64,000 bases of DNA from Paraburkholderia franconis (GCF_009362735.1 NZ_WHNP01000016.1:62001-126000), one strand, 5' to 3'. Shown: positions 51,645 to 60,634, counted from the first letter of the stretch. Notes: a model not told the origin generated them from the letters alone. Made by a program: numbers and translations.

Positions 51645-53777
51645 ATGAATGGACAGACACCGATGGCGATTGGCCATTACCTTGCGCAACTGCGGGACCA
51701 TGTGGGCCTCAAACAGGCCGAACTGGCCCGCATGGTCACCTGGAGCCCGGCCGTGCTCTCCCGGGTCGAAAGCGGTGAACGCGAACTGAACGGGGACGAG
51801 CTGGACGAAGTGCTGTGCGCCATCGGCACGGCCGACGCCCTGAAGCTCGGCGAGCGCCTCCAGCGCCGGTGGGAGGTGCTGCTGGCGCCGCCCCTGAACC
51901 ATCCGGACCAGGACCTGCTGTGGGAAGCCGAGCGTGCGGCCCAGCAGTTGCGCGCGCTGTCGGCCGCGGACGATGTCTCCGCCTCCTTCCAGCGCCGGCT
52001 CGATGAATACCTCGAGGAATTGCAGTACCTCGCGGGCCTCGTGCTCAAACGCGAACACACCGTCGCGTTCATCGGCAGCATCGGCATCGGTAAGTCCACG
52101 GCCATCTGCCGCATGCCGGGTCTGGAGGTACACGATGACGGTGCGCCCGTACAACCGGTCCTGGAAGCGGGTGCCGGCGGCATCACCGTGTGCGAGGTTC
52201 ATCTCAACACGGGCCCGCAATATGGCATCGTCGTGGAGCCGTGCCCGGACGAGGAAATCCGCCAGCACGTGACCGACTTTGCCGACCACATCAGCCACGC
52301 GGGCATTCCGGCCCGCACTGAGGAGACCGAATCAGCCGAGAGCGAGGGTCAGGGCATCTCGCGCGAAATTGAAACGTGCCATTCGCAACCTGTCGGGCCT
52401 GCGGGTGCGAAAGGAAAAGAGTGACGGCAAGACCACGCGCCGCGACGACGCGAAACTGCTGGCCGCGTCCCATGCATCGGCCCGGGAGCTGGTAGTGGAA
52501 GTACTCGCGCGCATGGAACTCCACCGGCGCGACGCACGCCACGTTCGGTACGACCCGTCGACGGGCAAGCTGCCCCTTGCCTGGCTCAAGGAAACCTTCG
52601 AGGCCGTCAACAACGGACGGCTCGCCGAATTCACGTTACCGAAGCGCATCGAGGTGGTGGTGCCGGAAACGCTGCTCAAGGGCACGGACCTGACCACCCG
52701 GCTCATTGACACGAAGGGTATCGACCGGACTGCGGCGCGTGCCGACCTCGAGGTGCACCTTCAGGACCCGCACTCCCTGGCCATCCTGTGCTCGGGGTTC
52801 AACAATGCGCCTGGCGCAGAAGCGCGTCTGCTGCTCAGTCGCGCCCGCGATGCGGGCATCCGCAACCTTGGACTGAAAGCCGCCATCGTCGCCCTGCCCC
52901 GTCCGAGGAAGCGCTCGCAGTGAAGGATGACGCAGGCCAACGGGTCGAGGATGCCGCAGCGGGCTACGAGCTGAAAGGCGAACAGGTCGCGACCGCGCTG
53001 GAGCCGCTCGGGCTGGCCGACCTGCCGGTCGGTTTCTTTATCGCGCGTGAAGATGCACCGGACACGCTCCAGGCGTCCGTGGCCGCCCAGCTGCAACGTG
53101 TCAGGGACGATTTCGCGCAACGGCTGGAACACGCCACCGGGAACATTCACGAAGTCATCCGGAACCGGGAGCGCGAGCAGACCCAGGCCATCATTCGCGA
53201 AGCCGCCGCCAAGCTGAAGAACTGGCTGACCCAGAATGCCACCCGCCCGCCGCTGAAGCAGCAGATTCAGGCAAGCCTGATAAATGAGCTGGCCAAGGCG
53301 CACGCTAGCACCATCCATGCGGCCGTCAGACGCGGCGGCGACTGGCCGAACCTGAACTATGCGCACCAGCTGGGCCACGGCGCCAGGGTGCTGGCAGCCG
53401 GTTCGCTTGGACGGAAGCTGAAGGACTTTCAGGCCATCGCCGGCAACCTGCGCACGAACCCTGACTATGCGACGGCGGTGCCACTGATTGCGCAGGCCGA
53501 GAGCGTGATGCTGGCCGCGTTCGATGGTGTGCACAACAAGATGAGATTGCTGGGCCAGACGCTGTTCGAAAACGAAATGAAACGGGACGCCATTTTCTGG
53601 CGCGACTGCGAGAACGAGTGGGGCAAAGGGAAGGGTTACCGGGAGCGCGTTGCCGAGCGCAGCAAGCAGTGGTTCGACGACGAACGCAAGGACGAACTCA
53701 ACGACGCAATTCAGAGCCTGTTGTCCACCGAATGGACTGAAAGTGTCTCGCGCGTTTCGGCGCTGCTGGAGTCATAG
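51645..53777 (+). pseudogene. XRE-HTH plus dynamin-like/P-loop GTPase, broken by two frameshifts
   Basis: Three overlapping frames together encode one protein of about 710 residues. The first (from ATG 51645) has an XRE HTH (AQLRDHVGLKQAELARMV) and a P-loop at 144-152 (GSIGIGKST). The second, in the +1 frame from about 52375, holds the switch-like DTKG (LIDTKGIDRT). The third, back in the first frame from about 52910, is a long helical C-terminal part. One extra A in GAAACG at 52371-52375 and one missing base near 52908 explain both breaks. This may be true decay or sequencing error. The fold resembles dynamin-like GTPases; its role is unknown. Confidence 0.7.
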
Positions 53778-55645
53778 GACGGGCAGGTTCTGCACTTCAT
53801 GGTCCGTCCTCTGGTGCCGCCGGCGGGAGCCGGGCCCTGTGGCCTGCGCGCCCCGTCGGTCGTCAAATCATGACGTGCAGCCCTGCACGACGGGCCGGCG
53901 GTCGGCCAGACTCTCCTCCCCAGCCTTGAGCGACGTCATTGCAAGTGTGACGTGCGTGCAGCCTTTGCCATTCAGCTTGAGCGCCAGGGGCAGACAGGCA
54001 CCCATCCCCCGAAGTTATCCTTTTGGCTGATTGACGAGACATAACACGGGGCCGACATGGTCCCGCATGGCATGCATGTCGGGGCTCTGAATCCCGCGCT
54101 TTCCTGCGGACGAAGGGGGTTCAATGCAGTTCACGAACACGTTCTGGAGAGGGCACTCTCTAGAAGATTGATTTACTGTATATATGTAAACGTAATAGAA
54201 GTTAACAAGCGCACCCGCCGGGTGTGGACAACCGGCATTATCAGTATCGCGTCAATGGGTTATGCGGCGGATACGCGGTCTGACAATCCGTGTAAAAGTC
54301 AAGCGAGCCTTGAACAAGTCTCCGGAGCATTCCGGTTTTGAGAAGTTATCAAGAATTGGCCTACAGAGAATTCACACGGACATACCGTGGTTTTCCACAG
54401 ACAGAGGTGGAAAATATTGGCTAGTGGTGCACTCACTGGCATCCGGTCTTAAGTGATACACCTGACGGGCCAGTGAGGGTTCCCGTGACAGTTCTTTCGC
54501 TTGAACACTTGACGTGACCTGCAGATAGTCCGAACCAGGGTTCTATTGCTACATCGCGCGAGGACGACAACAAGGCACCGCCGCACTGACACTGAATGAC
54601 CTCTCGCGCGCACGTTCTGCAGCGAGACTCGGGCAATAGCGGAAATTCCCGCCTCATTGCAGGAGTTCGTATAACCGATTCTGCTCGAAGACTCTTGGCC
54701 CTAGCAAAGGGAGCAAGTCGTCTTGGATACCTCCCCGCGTCAACTGATCACTGCAGGGCAACTTCGCGCATAAAACCTTTGTCCCGGAGCCCGCCGCTTT
54801 CGTCACGCTGCCCTTCTTCCTCCGCACACAGCAAGTGACGCGCAACATCACACCGCATGGTACGTATTGGGGCCCGGCCGACAGACAGGCATAAAAGAGT
54901 CTCGACTCGAGCCGGGAGTTTTAACCTTAAGGGGATGAAGGACTTTTGGATACGGGGCAAAGCTCCCCCTGACCCTCCCCGAAGGGAGGGTACCGAGCCA
55001 TGCCGCGTATGCATCCCAAGCCGGCTGACGTGCCGGCTCGATGAACGGGGCGTCGCGGTCGTGTGCATCGCCGCAACTCAGCCAGACTGTCAGAACCTTG
55101 CACGGTCCCTGCTCCCCTTCTAGCTGTTCACTCCCAGGTTGCGTCCGGAGCGCCCGCTTGACGCAAAACGCTGGCCGCGGGGCAAGTTGAGCCCTCTCCT
55201 CCAGCTTCAAGTGTAAGGCGCGGCTTTTATACCGTCCTTGAGTACGATTCATCCGGACGCCGTTCCTGTCGAGCAGCGTCTTCGCCATCACTCCGGCAGC
55301 CAGCGTGTACGGCCCGACCAAGGGCGTCTTTGGGTTGGCGTCGAACTCAGTTGCCACGGTGTCAAACGGTCGAAGTTCCTCTTGCTGCCTGCGCCCTTTC
55401 TCGCCATGGGATGATGAGTTGAAGCCCCCGCGTCTGCAAAGAAAGGCTTGAACCTGCGTGCTGCTGGCACCCCCCGGGTTCAGCGGCAACCCGCGTTGCG
55501 AACCACCAGCCTCCGAAGGCACTGGGTTCGACGCTTGGCCGAGGCCCCTGTATTTTCAGCCGCTCTCGACAATCGTCTGTGACACCGTGGTTACCTGCCA
55601 GTCGCCCCGGCAGCATGACATTTAAATAACGGTGCTAAACGGGAC
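53778..55645. other. Gene-poor stretch of the island (1.9 kb)
   Basis: No confident gene is present. Composition changes from GC-rich to AT-rich at about 54160-54440. There, TGTGGACAA (54220 region) and TTTTCCACA (54392 region) each differ by one base from a DnaA box. Two strong hairpins occur: ACCCTCCC-CGAA-GGGAGGGT at 54972-54991 and AGCCGGC-TGACGT-GCCGGCT at 55019-55038. It could be a decayed mobile element, an origin or transfer region, or an unrecognised structured RNA. Confidence 0.5.
54848..55522 (-). CDS. Uncertain open frame, 224 aa
   Basis: A 224-residue frame runs from an ATG at 55522. It has mixed composition, with the stretch FDTVATEFDANPKTPLVGPYTLAAG looking more protein-like than typical shadows. 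No motif, signal peptide or ribosome site supports it, and both strong hairpins of this region lie inside it. It may be a degraded gene or chance. No function is proposed. Confidence 0.2.
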   Translation of the reverse strand: MPSEAGGSQRGLPLNPGGASSTQVQAFLCRRGGFNSSSHGEKGRRQQEELRPFDTVATEFDANPKTPLVGPYTLAAGVMAKTLLDRNGVRMNRTQGRYKSRALHLKLEERAQLAPRPAFCVKRALRTQPGSEQLEGEQGPCKVLTVWLSCGDAHDRDAPFIEPARQPAWDAYAAWLGTLPSGRVRGSFAPYPKVLHPLKVKTPGSSRDSFMPVCRPGPNTYHAV

Positions 55646-55849
55646 ATGAGCACCAACTGCTGCCCAACCTTCACCTACCTTGACGCACATGAACTCGCCG
55701 AAAATCTTGGAATCTCGGCTCATGCGGTCCGGTATCGCGCCCGTCATCGCCCCTGGCTCCTGCCGCCCCCTGCGGAACTGTACGACCGCGAACTGCTCCG
55801 CTGGCGCACGGATGTTGTCGCTGTCTGGCTAAAAGCCAGAACGACCTAG
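55646..55849 (+). CDS. Small HTH DNA-binding protein (AlpA/excisionase-like), 67 aa
   Basis: ATG 55646 opens 67 residues with a winged-helix/MerR-type recognition pattern: FTYLDAHELAENLGISAHAVRYRARHRPWLLPPPAELYDRELLRWRTDVVAVWL. The order helix-turn-helix (about 12-30), wing and final helix is like AlpA or excisionase proteins of mobile elements, which act on promoters or attachment sites. It converges with the XRE gene, whose stop is seven bases away. The assignment is by fold pattern only. Confidence 0.6.
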   Translation: MSTNCCPTFTYLDAHELAENLGISAHAVRYRARHRPWLLPPPAELYDRELLRWRTDVVAVWLKARTT

Positions 55850-55856
55850 ATGTCGC

Positions 55857-56171
55857 CTATTTAGGTGAAGCACGCCTGCCGCTCTTTTTAGCGACGGCAG
55901 CTGGCGCCGGCTCCTGACTACCGTCATCGTCTTCATTTTTCGCAAGCAGCTCCGCAGGGTCGCACTCGAGCGCCCTCGCGAGCAGATATATGTTGTCTAG
56001 CGAAATGTTTGTAACCATTCGCTCCACCTGACTCACGTACGTCCGGTGTAGCCCAGCGAGGTCGGCAAGTCCCTCCTGCGAGACCCGGAGCCTGTGGCGA
56101 AATTTTTTTAAATTGTCGGACAGGCGCTTCCGAAGCGCCATCTGCTCCAACGTAATTTGCGGTTCGTTCAT
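55857..56171 (-). CDS. XRE-family HTH transcriptional regulator (104 aa)
   Basis: From ATG 56171 (MNEPQITLEQMALRKRL) the protein has 104 residues with a classical XRE domain at about 15-75: NLKKFRHRLRVSQEGLADLAGLHRTYVSQVERMVTNISLDNIYLLARALECDPAELL. The C-terminus is acidic, then basic (EDDDGSQEPAPAAVAKKSGRR). The same frame runs on upstream through a repeat as a Cys-rich pseudo-peptide, which is not taken as coding. Six tandem 15-bp repeats lie 35 bases upstream, a likely operator for this protein. It resembles controller proteins of restriction-modification and prophage loci. Confidence 0.8.
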   Translation of the reverse strand: MNEPQITLEQMALRKRLSDNLKKFRHRLRVSQEGLADLAGLHRTYVSQVERMVTNISLDNIYLLARALECDPAELLAKNEDDDGSQEPAPAAVAKKSGRRASPK

Positions 56172-56205
56172 GGTGCGCCAGCATCCACGAACGCAGCGTT
56201 TGAAT

Positions 56206-56295
56206 CTACAGTCAATGTATCGACAGCTTTTAGGTCTACAGCTTTTACGTCTACACTGTTTACATCTACAGCGTTTACATCTACACTGATTTAAA
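56206..56295. repeat. Six tandem 15-bp repeats (iteron- or operator-like)
   Basis: Units run end to end at 56206, 56221, 56236, 56251, 56266 and 56281. Examples are CTACAGCTTTTACGT, CTACACTGTTTACAT and CTACAGCGTTTACAT; the consensus is near CTACAGYNTTTACRT, with the outer copies most diverged. The array sits between the divergent XRE gene and the 168-aa hypothetical gene. The fixed period and lack of spacers exclude a CRISPR. Confidence 0.9.
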
Positions 56296-56368
56296 GAGAT
56301 TTGCGGCTGCTCGAACAACGCACAGTTGAACGAGGTTCGTGCTGGTTCACTGACCTTGCGATTCAAAT

Positions 56369-56875
56369 TTGACGAAAAGTGGCACGACGGAGGAGAAGTT
56401 GCAGCCGATTAGCTATGTACCCGCGACTACTCGCGCGACGATGTATGCCCTCGGCTGCCCCGTGACTGTGCAAATTGGCGACGAAACTATCGCGCCCTCG
56501 CCGACGGAAATGCCAGGAGAAATTGATTGGCGAACCGACTTACTGCGATGGCTAGTGAGACGGACGATGTTTCACTTAATTTCAGTTCCCCAGGACGAGC
56601 GCGCCGGCAGCCTTGAGGATATCGAGCAATCGCTTGTCCGCGATACTCGACTGCACGTCGTCGAGGCGCATGCGGTCGCAGAGTTAGCGTTGCAGTCAGT
56701 GGATGCCCTGTCCACGGAACAGGTAGCAAGCCTGGGCAAGCGTCTCGCGGCGTTCCACGCGCATCTGGAGCGGGAATGGTCTTTGTTGGCTACGCGCTAC
56801 GAGCTGTTGTTAAAAGCCGATAGCACCAGGGAATTTTCAACGACGTCGAGTCCGTCTCAGATATCAAACGGCTAG
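56369..56875 (+). CDS. Hypothetical protein (up to 168 aa), divergent from the XRE gene
   Basis: The frame opens at TTG 56369; an alternative start is TTG 56399, which has GGAGGAG directly before it, or ATG 56441 (MYALGCPVTVQIGDETIAP). The C-terminal half is a long amphipathic helix pair (HAVAELALQSVDALSTEQVASLGKRLAAFHAHLEREW) that suggests a coiled-coil dimer. No known domain was recognised. Lower GC and codon use differ from the core chromosome, in keeping with the island. It probably shares the 15-bp repeat region as its control site. Confidence 0.55.
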   Translation: MTKSGTTEEKLQPISYVPATTRATMYALGCPVTVQIGDETIAPSPTEMPGEIDWRTDLLRWLVRRTMFHLISVPQDERAGSLEDIEQSLVRDTRLHVVEAHAVAELALQSVDALSTEQVASLGKRLAAFHAHLEREWSLLATRYELLLKADSTREFSTTSSPSQISNG

Positions 56876-56924
56876 GACGTCAAAGCCCGTCGATGGCTCT
56901 GACGAGCGCAAGGAAAGTCAACTC

Positions 56925-57242
56925 ATGACGGTCATACGTGCGTTGTCAGTTGAAGACCGTCCGAGGGTCGAACTGATTCAATGGCGAGTCATGGAAGTAT
57001 CAGCCACAGGAGCTCGTCATCTAGTCGGATGCGAAACGCTTGGATTCTACGGTCGTGTAAGTTCTGCGATTGCGTCCTTCGATATCCTCACGGGAGATGC
57101 TCAAACGCGCTCGGGAAGAAGATATGTACTCAGGGGACGGCCAGGATTTCATCCCGCAGCAGAGTACACCTGGACACGGTGGTGCGGGTTGAACAATGTC
57201 GACGAGTTCATTGACGTTACCAACGACTATCTCGAATCGTAG
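56925..57242 (+). CDS. Hypothetical protein (105 aa)
   Basis: ATG 56925 follows AAGGAAAG with a seven-base gap and gives 105 residues. The sequence (LIQWRVMEVSATGARHLVGCETLGFYGRVSSAI, then RRYVLRGRPGFHPAAEYTWTRWC) looks like a small alpha/beta domain without signal peptide or membrane helix. I do not recognise it. Similar short proteins are found in genomic islands of Burkholderia, but no function is implied. Confidence 0.6.
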   Translation: MTVIRALSVEDRPRVELIQWRVMEVSATGARHLVGCETLGFYGRVSSAIASFDILTGDAQTRSGRRYVLRGRPGFHPAAEYTWTRWCGLNNVDEFIDVTNDYLES

Positions 57243-57296
57243 CTTCGGGATTCCGGTTTGCGCGGCGGTCGTCAGCACCATTGAGAAAGCGCTGGT

Positions 57297-57785
57297 GTGG
57301 ATGACTTCGAACTACATCTGGCAATGACCTATCGAGACATTGTGCAGCTGATGCTGGTGACGGCGATGTTCGCGAGTGCGGCAGTCCTTGGCCTGATGCT
57401 TGGAAGGCTACTGCGCGACACACTGACAGCAGCACCTACTCCACGAACCGCGCGAGCACGAGAATATTTGCACGCGTGCCACGACCCTGGCATGACCGCG
57501 GAATCGCGAATCTCGTGCGCATGTGAGTCGCTTTATTTCTGTTGCGTCGAAATCTCTGACCGCATCGGCCTGGATGTGACCCACGGCGACCATCCAGACC
57601 GAGCCTTTGTGGAAGGTGCGACCCGAGCTCTCAATATTCCCAACCCCGATGTCGACAGAATCCTCGCCCTTTTGGATTGGCGCTTATACCCAGTCCCGTC
57701 GCATCCGCCGCCGTGCACACAGGAAGTGGCTTGGGGAGTCGCGAAACGGATTTACGTTAAAACTCTGCGGTTTCTTGGAACATAG
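57297..57785 (+). CDS. Hypothetical membrane-anchored protein (162 aa)
   Basis: Read from GTG 57297 or from ATG 57324 (MTYRDIVQLML), the protein has one N-terminal membrane helix (about 16-38, LMLVTAMFASAAVLGLMLGRLL). A Cys-containing cytoplasmic or periplasmic domain follows (HACHDPGMTAESRISCACESLYFCCVE). No known domain was recognised. Its stop lies six bases before the broken metallophosphoesterase gene, which suggests the two were cotranscribed. Confidence 0.5.
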   Translation: MDDFELHLAMTYRDIVQLMLVTAMFASAAVLGLMLGRLLRDTLTAAPTPRTARAREYLHACHDPGMTAESRISCACESLYFCCVEISDRIGLDVTHGDHPDRAFVEGATRALNIPNPDVDRILALLDWRLYPVPSHPPPCTQEVAWGVAKRIYVKTLRFLGT

Positions 57786-57791
57786 TGCCAA

Positions 57792-58589
57792 ATGCGCATC
57801 CAGCTTGCTTCCGACCTGCATCTAGAGTTGCTTGCTCGTCAGTACCCTGGCGAGACGCTCATTAGGCCCGCGCATCAGGTCGACGTGCTCGTGCTCACGG
57901 GCGATATCGCAAATGGGAGCGAGGCTGTGAACTTGTTCGCGCGTTGGCCCGTCCCATTGCTTTAGGTAACGGGAAATCGTGAGGCATATCACGACTGTAG
58001 TGAAGACGTCCTCGACAGTATCAGAGCAAAGGCGCAAGGCACTTCCGTCAGATTCCTTGAGCGCGATTCCGCGGATTTCGGCGGTGTGCGATTTTTGGGC
58101 TGCACGCTATGGACAGACTACTGCCTGTTCGACAAACAGTTACAGGACCAAGCAATGAAAACCGCACAGCGTAGGCTGCATGACCACCGCGTCATTCGGA
58201 CTCGCGCGGGCGAGCGATTCCGGCCCGAAGACGCGTTGCGGAACCACCAACTGTCACTCGCCTGGCTACGCGACGAGCTGTCACGACCTTACGATGGAAA
58301 AACGGTGGTCATCACGCATCACGGCCCTCATCCACATTCTGTTCATCCAAGGTACGCGGGCGACATCACGAATGCGGCGTTCGCGAGCGACCTGACTAGA
58401 TTGGTTGAACACGTGGATTTTTGGTTGCATGGCCACGTCCACGATTCTTGCGACTACATGGTGGGGAATTGCCGTGTCGTGGCAAATCCCAGGGGCTACG
58501 CCTGGAATCGACTGAACGCAAGAAGTCCGAAAGCGCTGGGCTTTGAAAACCAGTCGTTCGAGTACGCGTGTGTCATCGACATTTACTGA
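57792..58589 (+). pseudogene. Metallophosphoesterase with an in-frame amber stop and a lost metal ligand
   Basis: One frame from ATG 57792 to 58589 encodes a calcineurin-like phosphoesterase of 265 codons interrupted at codon 58 by TAG (57963-57965). Motifs I and II are intact (ASDLHLE with Asp8/His10; TGDIANG with Asp38). The usual GNHE motif reads GNRE (Arg63), so a catalytic His is replaced. The later motifs VVITHHGPHPHS and WLHGHVHDS are intact, and the rest reads cleanly after the stop. Two independent defects argue for decay; readthrough of the TAG is an alternative for the first. Confidence 0.8.
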
Positions 58590-58607
58590 ATCCGTTGCCC
58601 AAAGCCA

Positions 58608-59705
58608 ATGAAAGTCGCAGATTTGATTGCTCGTCTTAAGGAGGTTCCGCCGGAATCGGTGGTGCTGCTGCTTCCGGCTAATGGAAGCGAGTCACTGATT
58701 GACGAACTCGGCCAGGTGTACGTTCCCAATCGTGAGTGGACCTGTGAGCGACAATACCGCGAAGACGGCAAAAGCACAGATTACCGGCATCCCTTCAACA
58801 CAGGGATGACTTATGGCTTCAATGTCGAGAAAGACGAGGCCTGGAAGGAACGAGTGGTCGTTCTGGCTCCGATAGATGAGAACCTCGACCAGATATTTCC
58901 TGACAGCGATACCGTGCAGAGCGCAAGCGCGCTTAGGGACGAATTGCGCGAACAGGCCATGCATGCTCGGCGCGCGATGGTTGAAAGCGGCGAGCTACTG
59001 CCCGAAGCCAACTTCCGCGCAGCACTGGCAGTCAGCGAATCGACTCTCACGGCATGGATTGAAAAAGGGAGCGTCTTTGGAATACGCGTCGACGACACCG
59101 TCGCATATCCTCGACTCTTCTGCGACAGCCGGGTCAATCGGAAGCTGTTGTTCAAAATTGCACGGATGCTCGTTCCGGCACCGCCTGACGCTCGCCTGGA
59201 CTTCTTGACAACAAGGAGTGGCGCTCTTGGTGGACGAGTTCCGATAAAGATGCTCCGGAAAAAGCGCAACTATCGACGCGTCCGCGACTTCGCTGCGGCG
59301 TGGGCGTCTGAGTTTTCAAGAACTGTCGTGACCTTCTACGAAGGTGACCACGAGGCTCCCCCTCCGGATGTTGAGGCGCTGTATACATCGGCAGTTGAAG
59401 TCGACTTCCGACGTCCCATCTGGCGTCGCGCCCTCAAAGCGCTCACGTCCTTCGGCTATCAATGGCCGCATCAAGTTCCTTCTGCACCTAGCTCGTTCAC
59501 GTTTTTCATTGAACGCCACATGGCTGGTGACATTGGCTTCGAGGTCGAGGCGTGGCTTCACTTCAACCAGACTCGCGACACCGCGTGCGTCACAGTCTCC
59601 AAGGTAGAGACAGCGCCACTCGTTCTCCACCTGAATCCATTCCGTGGCGGTCAAACGGTAGCGGACGTTGCCCGTGCTGTCCTTGAACTGCTACCAACGC
59701 GGTGA
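58608..59705 (+). CDS. Hypothetical protein (365 aa) with possible HTH-like middle
   Basis: ATG 58608 opens 365 residues. The N-terminus (KVADLIARLKEVPPESVVLLLPANGSESLIDELGQVYVP) is a short conserved-looking module. Residues about 125-160 (NFRAALAVSESTLTAWIEKGSVFGIRVDDTVAYPRLF) resemble a DNA-binding or antitoxin helix-turn-helix followed by a wing. The C-terminal part (about 290-365) looks like a beta-rich domain. I cannot name a family. It follows the metallophosphoesterase by 18 bases and probably shares its transcript. Confidence 0.6.
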   Translation: MKVADLIARLKEVPPESVVLLLPANGSESLIDELGQVYVPNREWTCERQYREDGKSTDYRHPFNTGMTYGFNVEKDEAWKERVVVLAPIDENLDQIFPDSDTVQSASALRDELREQAMHARRAMVESGELLPEANFRAALAVSESTLTAWIEKGSVFGIRVDDTVAYPRLFCDSRVNRKLLFKIARMLVPAPPDARLDFLTTRSGALGGRVPIKMLRKKRNYRRVRDFAAAWASEFSRTVVTFYEGDHEAPPPDVEALYTSAVEVDFRRPIWRRALKALTSFGYQWPHQVPSAPSSFTFFIERHMAGDIGFEVEAWLHFNQTRDTACVTVSKVETAPLVLHLNPFRGGQTVADVARAVLELLPTR

Positions 59706-59825
59706 GTTTTCCACCCGCGACCGAGATGAAGGTATACGGTAGTAGTGCCTGCCCGCTTGTTGAGGAGTCCGACCCACGGGACTGTGCCGACTGCACGACT
59801 GGCTCTATTTTTGTGGAGGGGTGAG

Positions 59826-60377
59826 ATGCTGACAGGACTTCCCGGACCGACGCTTTACGTGCCGCCGCCCCGACGCATGGGCGGACATGTGCTCTACTTG
59901 GATTTTGACGGGGTTGCCCACCCCGAGTCCGTGTATCTGCTCCACAAACACGGGCCTACTTTGCTTAACGCACCCGGTCATGTTTTGTTTGAGCACTGTG
60001 CGCTGCTGGAGGAGGTGCTCGCCCCGTACTCTGAAGTCCGCATTGTCCTGTCGACATCATGGGTGCGTCGCTATCGCGGCAGTGTACGCCGCTTGTCGCG
60101 CAGACTGCCCCCTGCGTTGCGAGCAAGAGTAGTCGGTGCGACGTATCACAGCAAAATGGACCAACATGAGTTCGCGGCTGCGCCTCGAGGCATGCAGGTT
60201 TGGGGCGATGTTCTGCGCCGTAAGCCGCAGAAGTGGCTTGCATTAGATGATGACTGGCTGCATTGGCCGGCGTGGTGTCGAGAGAACTTGATTCGCACGG
60301 ACCCTGTTCTCGGTATCAGCGAGCCGAGCGTGCTTGCCGAGCTCAAGGAGAAACTTCTTGCGATGCACGGAGGGTGA
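59826..60377 (+). CDS. HAD-fold protein (HAD_SAK-like, RNA-repair type phosphatase domain)
   Basis: ATG 59826 has GGAGGGG five bases upstream, giving 183 residues; a longer GTG start at 59745 is less likely. Motif I is LYLDFDGVAHPE (DxD), motif II is VLSTSWVRRY and the C-terminal acidic motif is LALDDDW. This short, capless pattern matches the HAD domain in the Swiss-Army-Knife RNA repair proteins. Free-standing copies are common in genomic islands. The neighbour, four bases on, is a small DNA-binding protein, so the two are probably translated together. Confidence 0.8.
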   Translation: MLTGLPGPTLYVPPPRRMGGHVLYLDFDGVAHPESVYLLHKHGPTLLNAPGHVLFEHCALLEEVLAPYSEVRIVLSTSWVRRYRGSVRRLSRRLPPALRARVVGATYHSKMDQHEFAAAPRGMQVWGDVLRRKPQKWLALDDDWLHWPAWCRENLIRTDPVLGISEPSVLAELKEKLLAMHGG

Positions 60378-60381
60378 TTTG

Positions 60382-60603
60382 ATGTCAGTCACCGAGGTCG
60401 CGCAGCTCCTCAACGTGAGCCGCGGCTATGTCGTGCGGAAATTGCTGCGCAAGCACGTTCTGCGACCAGTCGTTGTCGTTGGTGGTCGGAGGTACGTACC
60501 GCGCATAAAGGCCAAAGCGTATAGCCGCAAACGGAAGAGGATTGCGCGCAGGGCGCTGCGGGAGCTGTCGCGCGTTTCTCAAGAGGCGGGTGTGTATCCG
60601 TGA
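60382..60603 (+). CDS. Small excisionase-family HTH protein (73 aa)
   Basis: ATG 60382 begins four bases after the HAD gene and gives 73 residues: MSVTEVAQLLNVSRGYVVRKLLRKHV is a clear excisionase-type HTH, followed by a short wing (VVVVGGRRYVPRIKAKAY) and a basic tail (RKRKRIARRALRE). Such proteins act as antitoxins or control factors in many mobile elements. The tight spacing suggests that it controls or pairs with the HAD protein. It converges with the TPM gene. Confidence 0.75.
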   Translation: MSVTEVAQLLNVSRGYVVRKLLRKHVLRPVVVVGGRRYVPRIKAKAYSRKRKRIARRALRELSRVSQEAGVYP

Positions 60604-60634
60604 ACCGAATCTGGTCAAGGATGGAGTGGCCGAC

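Noticed and set aside
54433..54657. 74-residue minus-strand frame with CxxC and CxC
   Set aside because: No ribosome site or family match; cysteine spacing alone in a decayed region is weak evidence.
54848..55522. Group II intron or retron in the gene-poor region
   Set aside because: No domain V hairpin or reverse transcriptase frame could be found.
56206..56295. Possible CRISPR array or Cys-rich peptide gene on the minus strand
   Set aside because: The repeats have no spacers. The Cys-Arg-rich pattern in the upstream extension of the XRE frame is a product of the 15-bp period, and the XRE domain has its own ATG.
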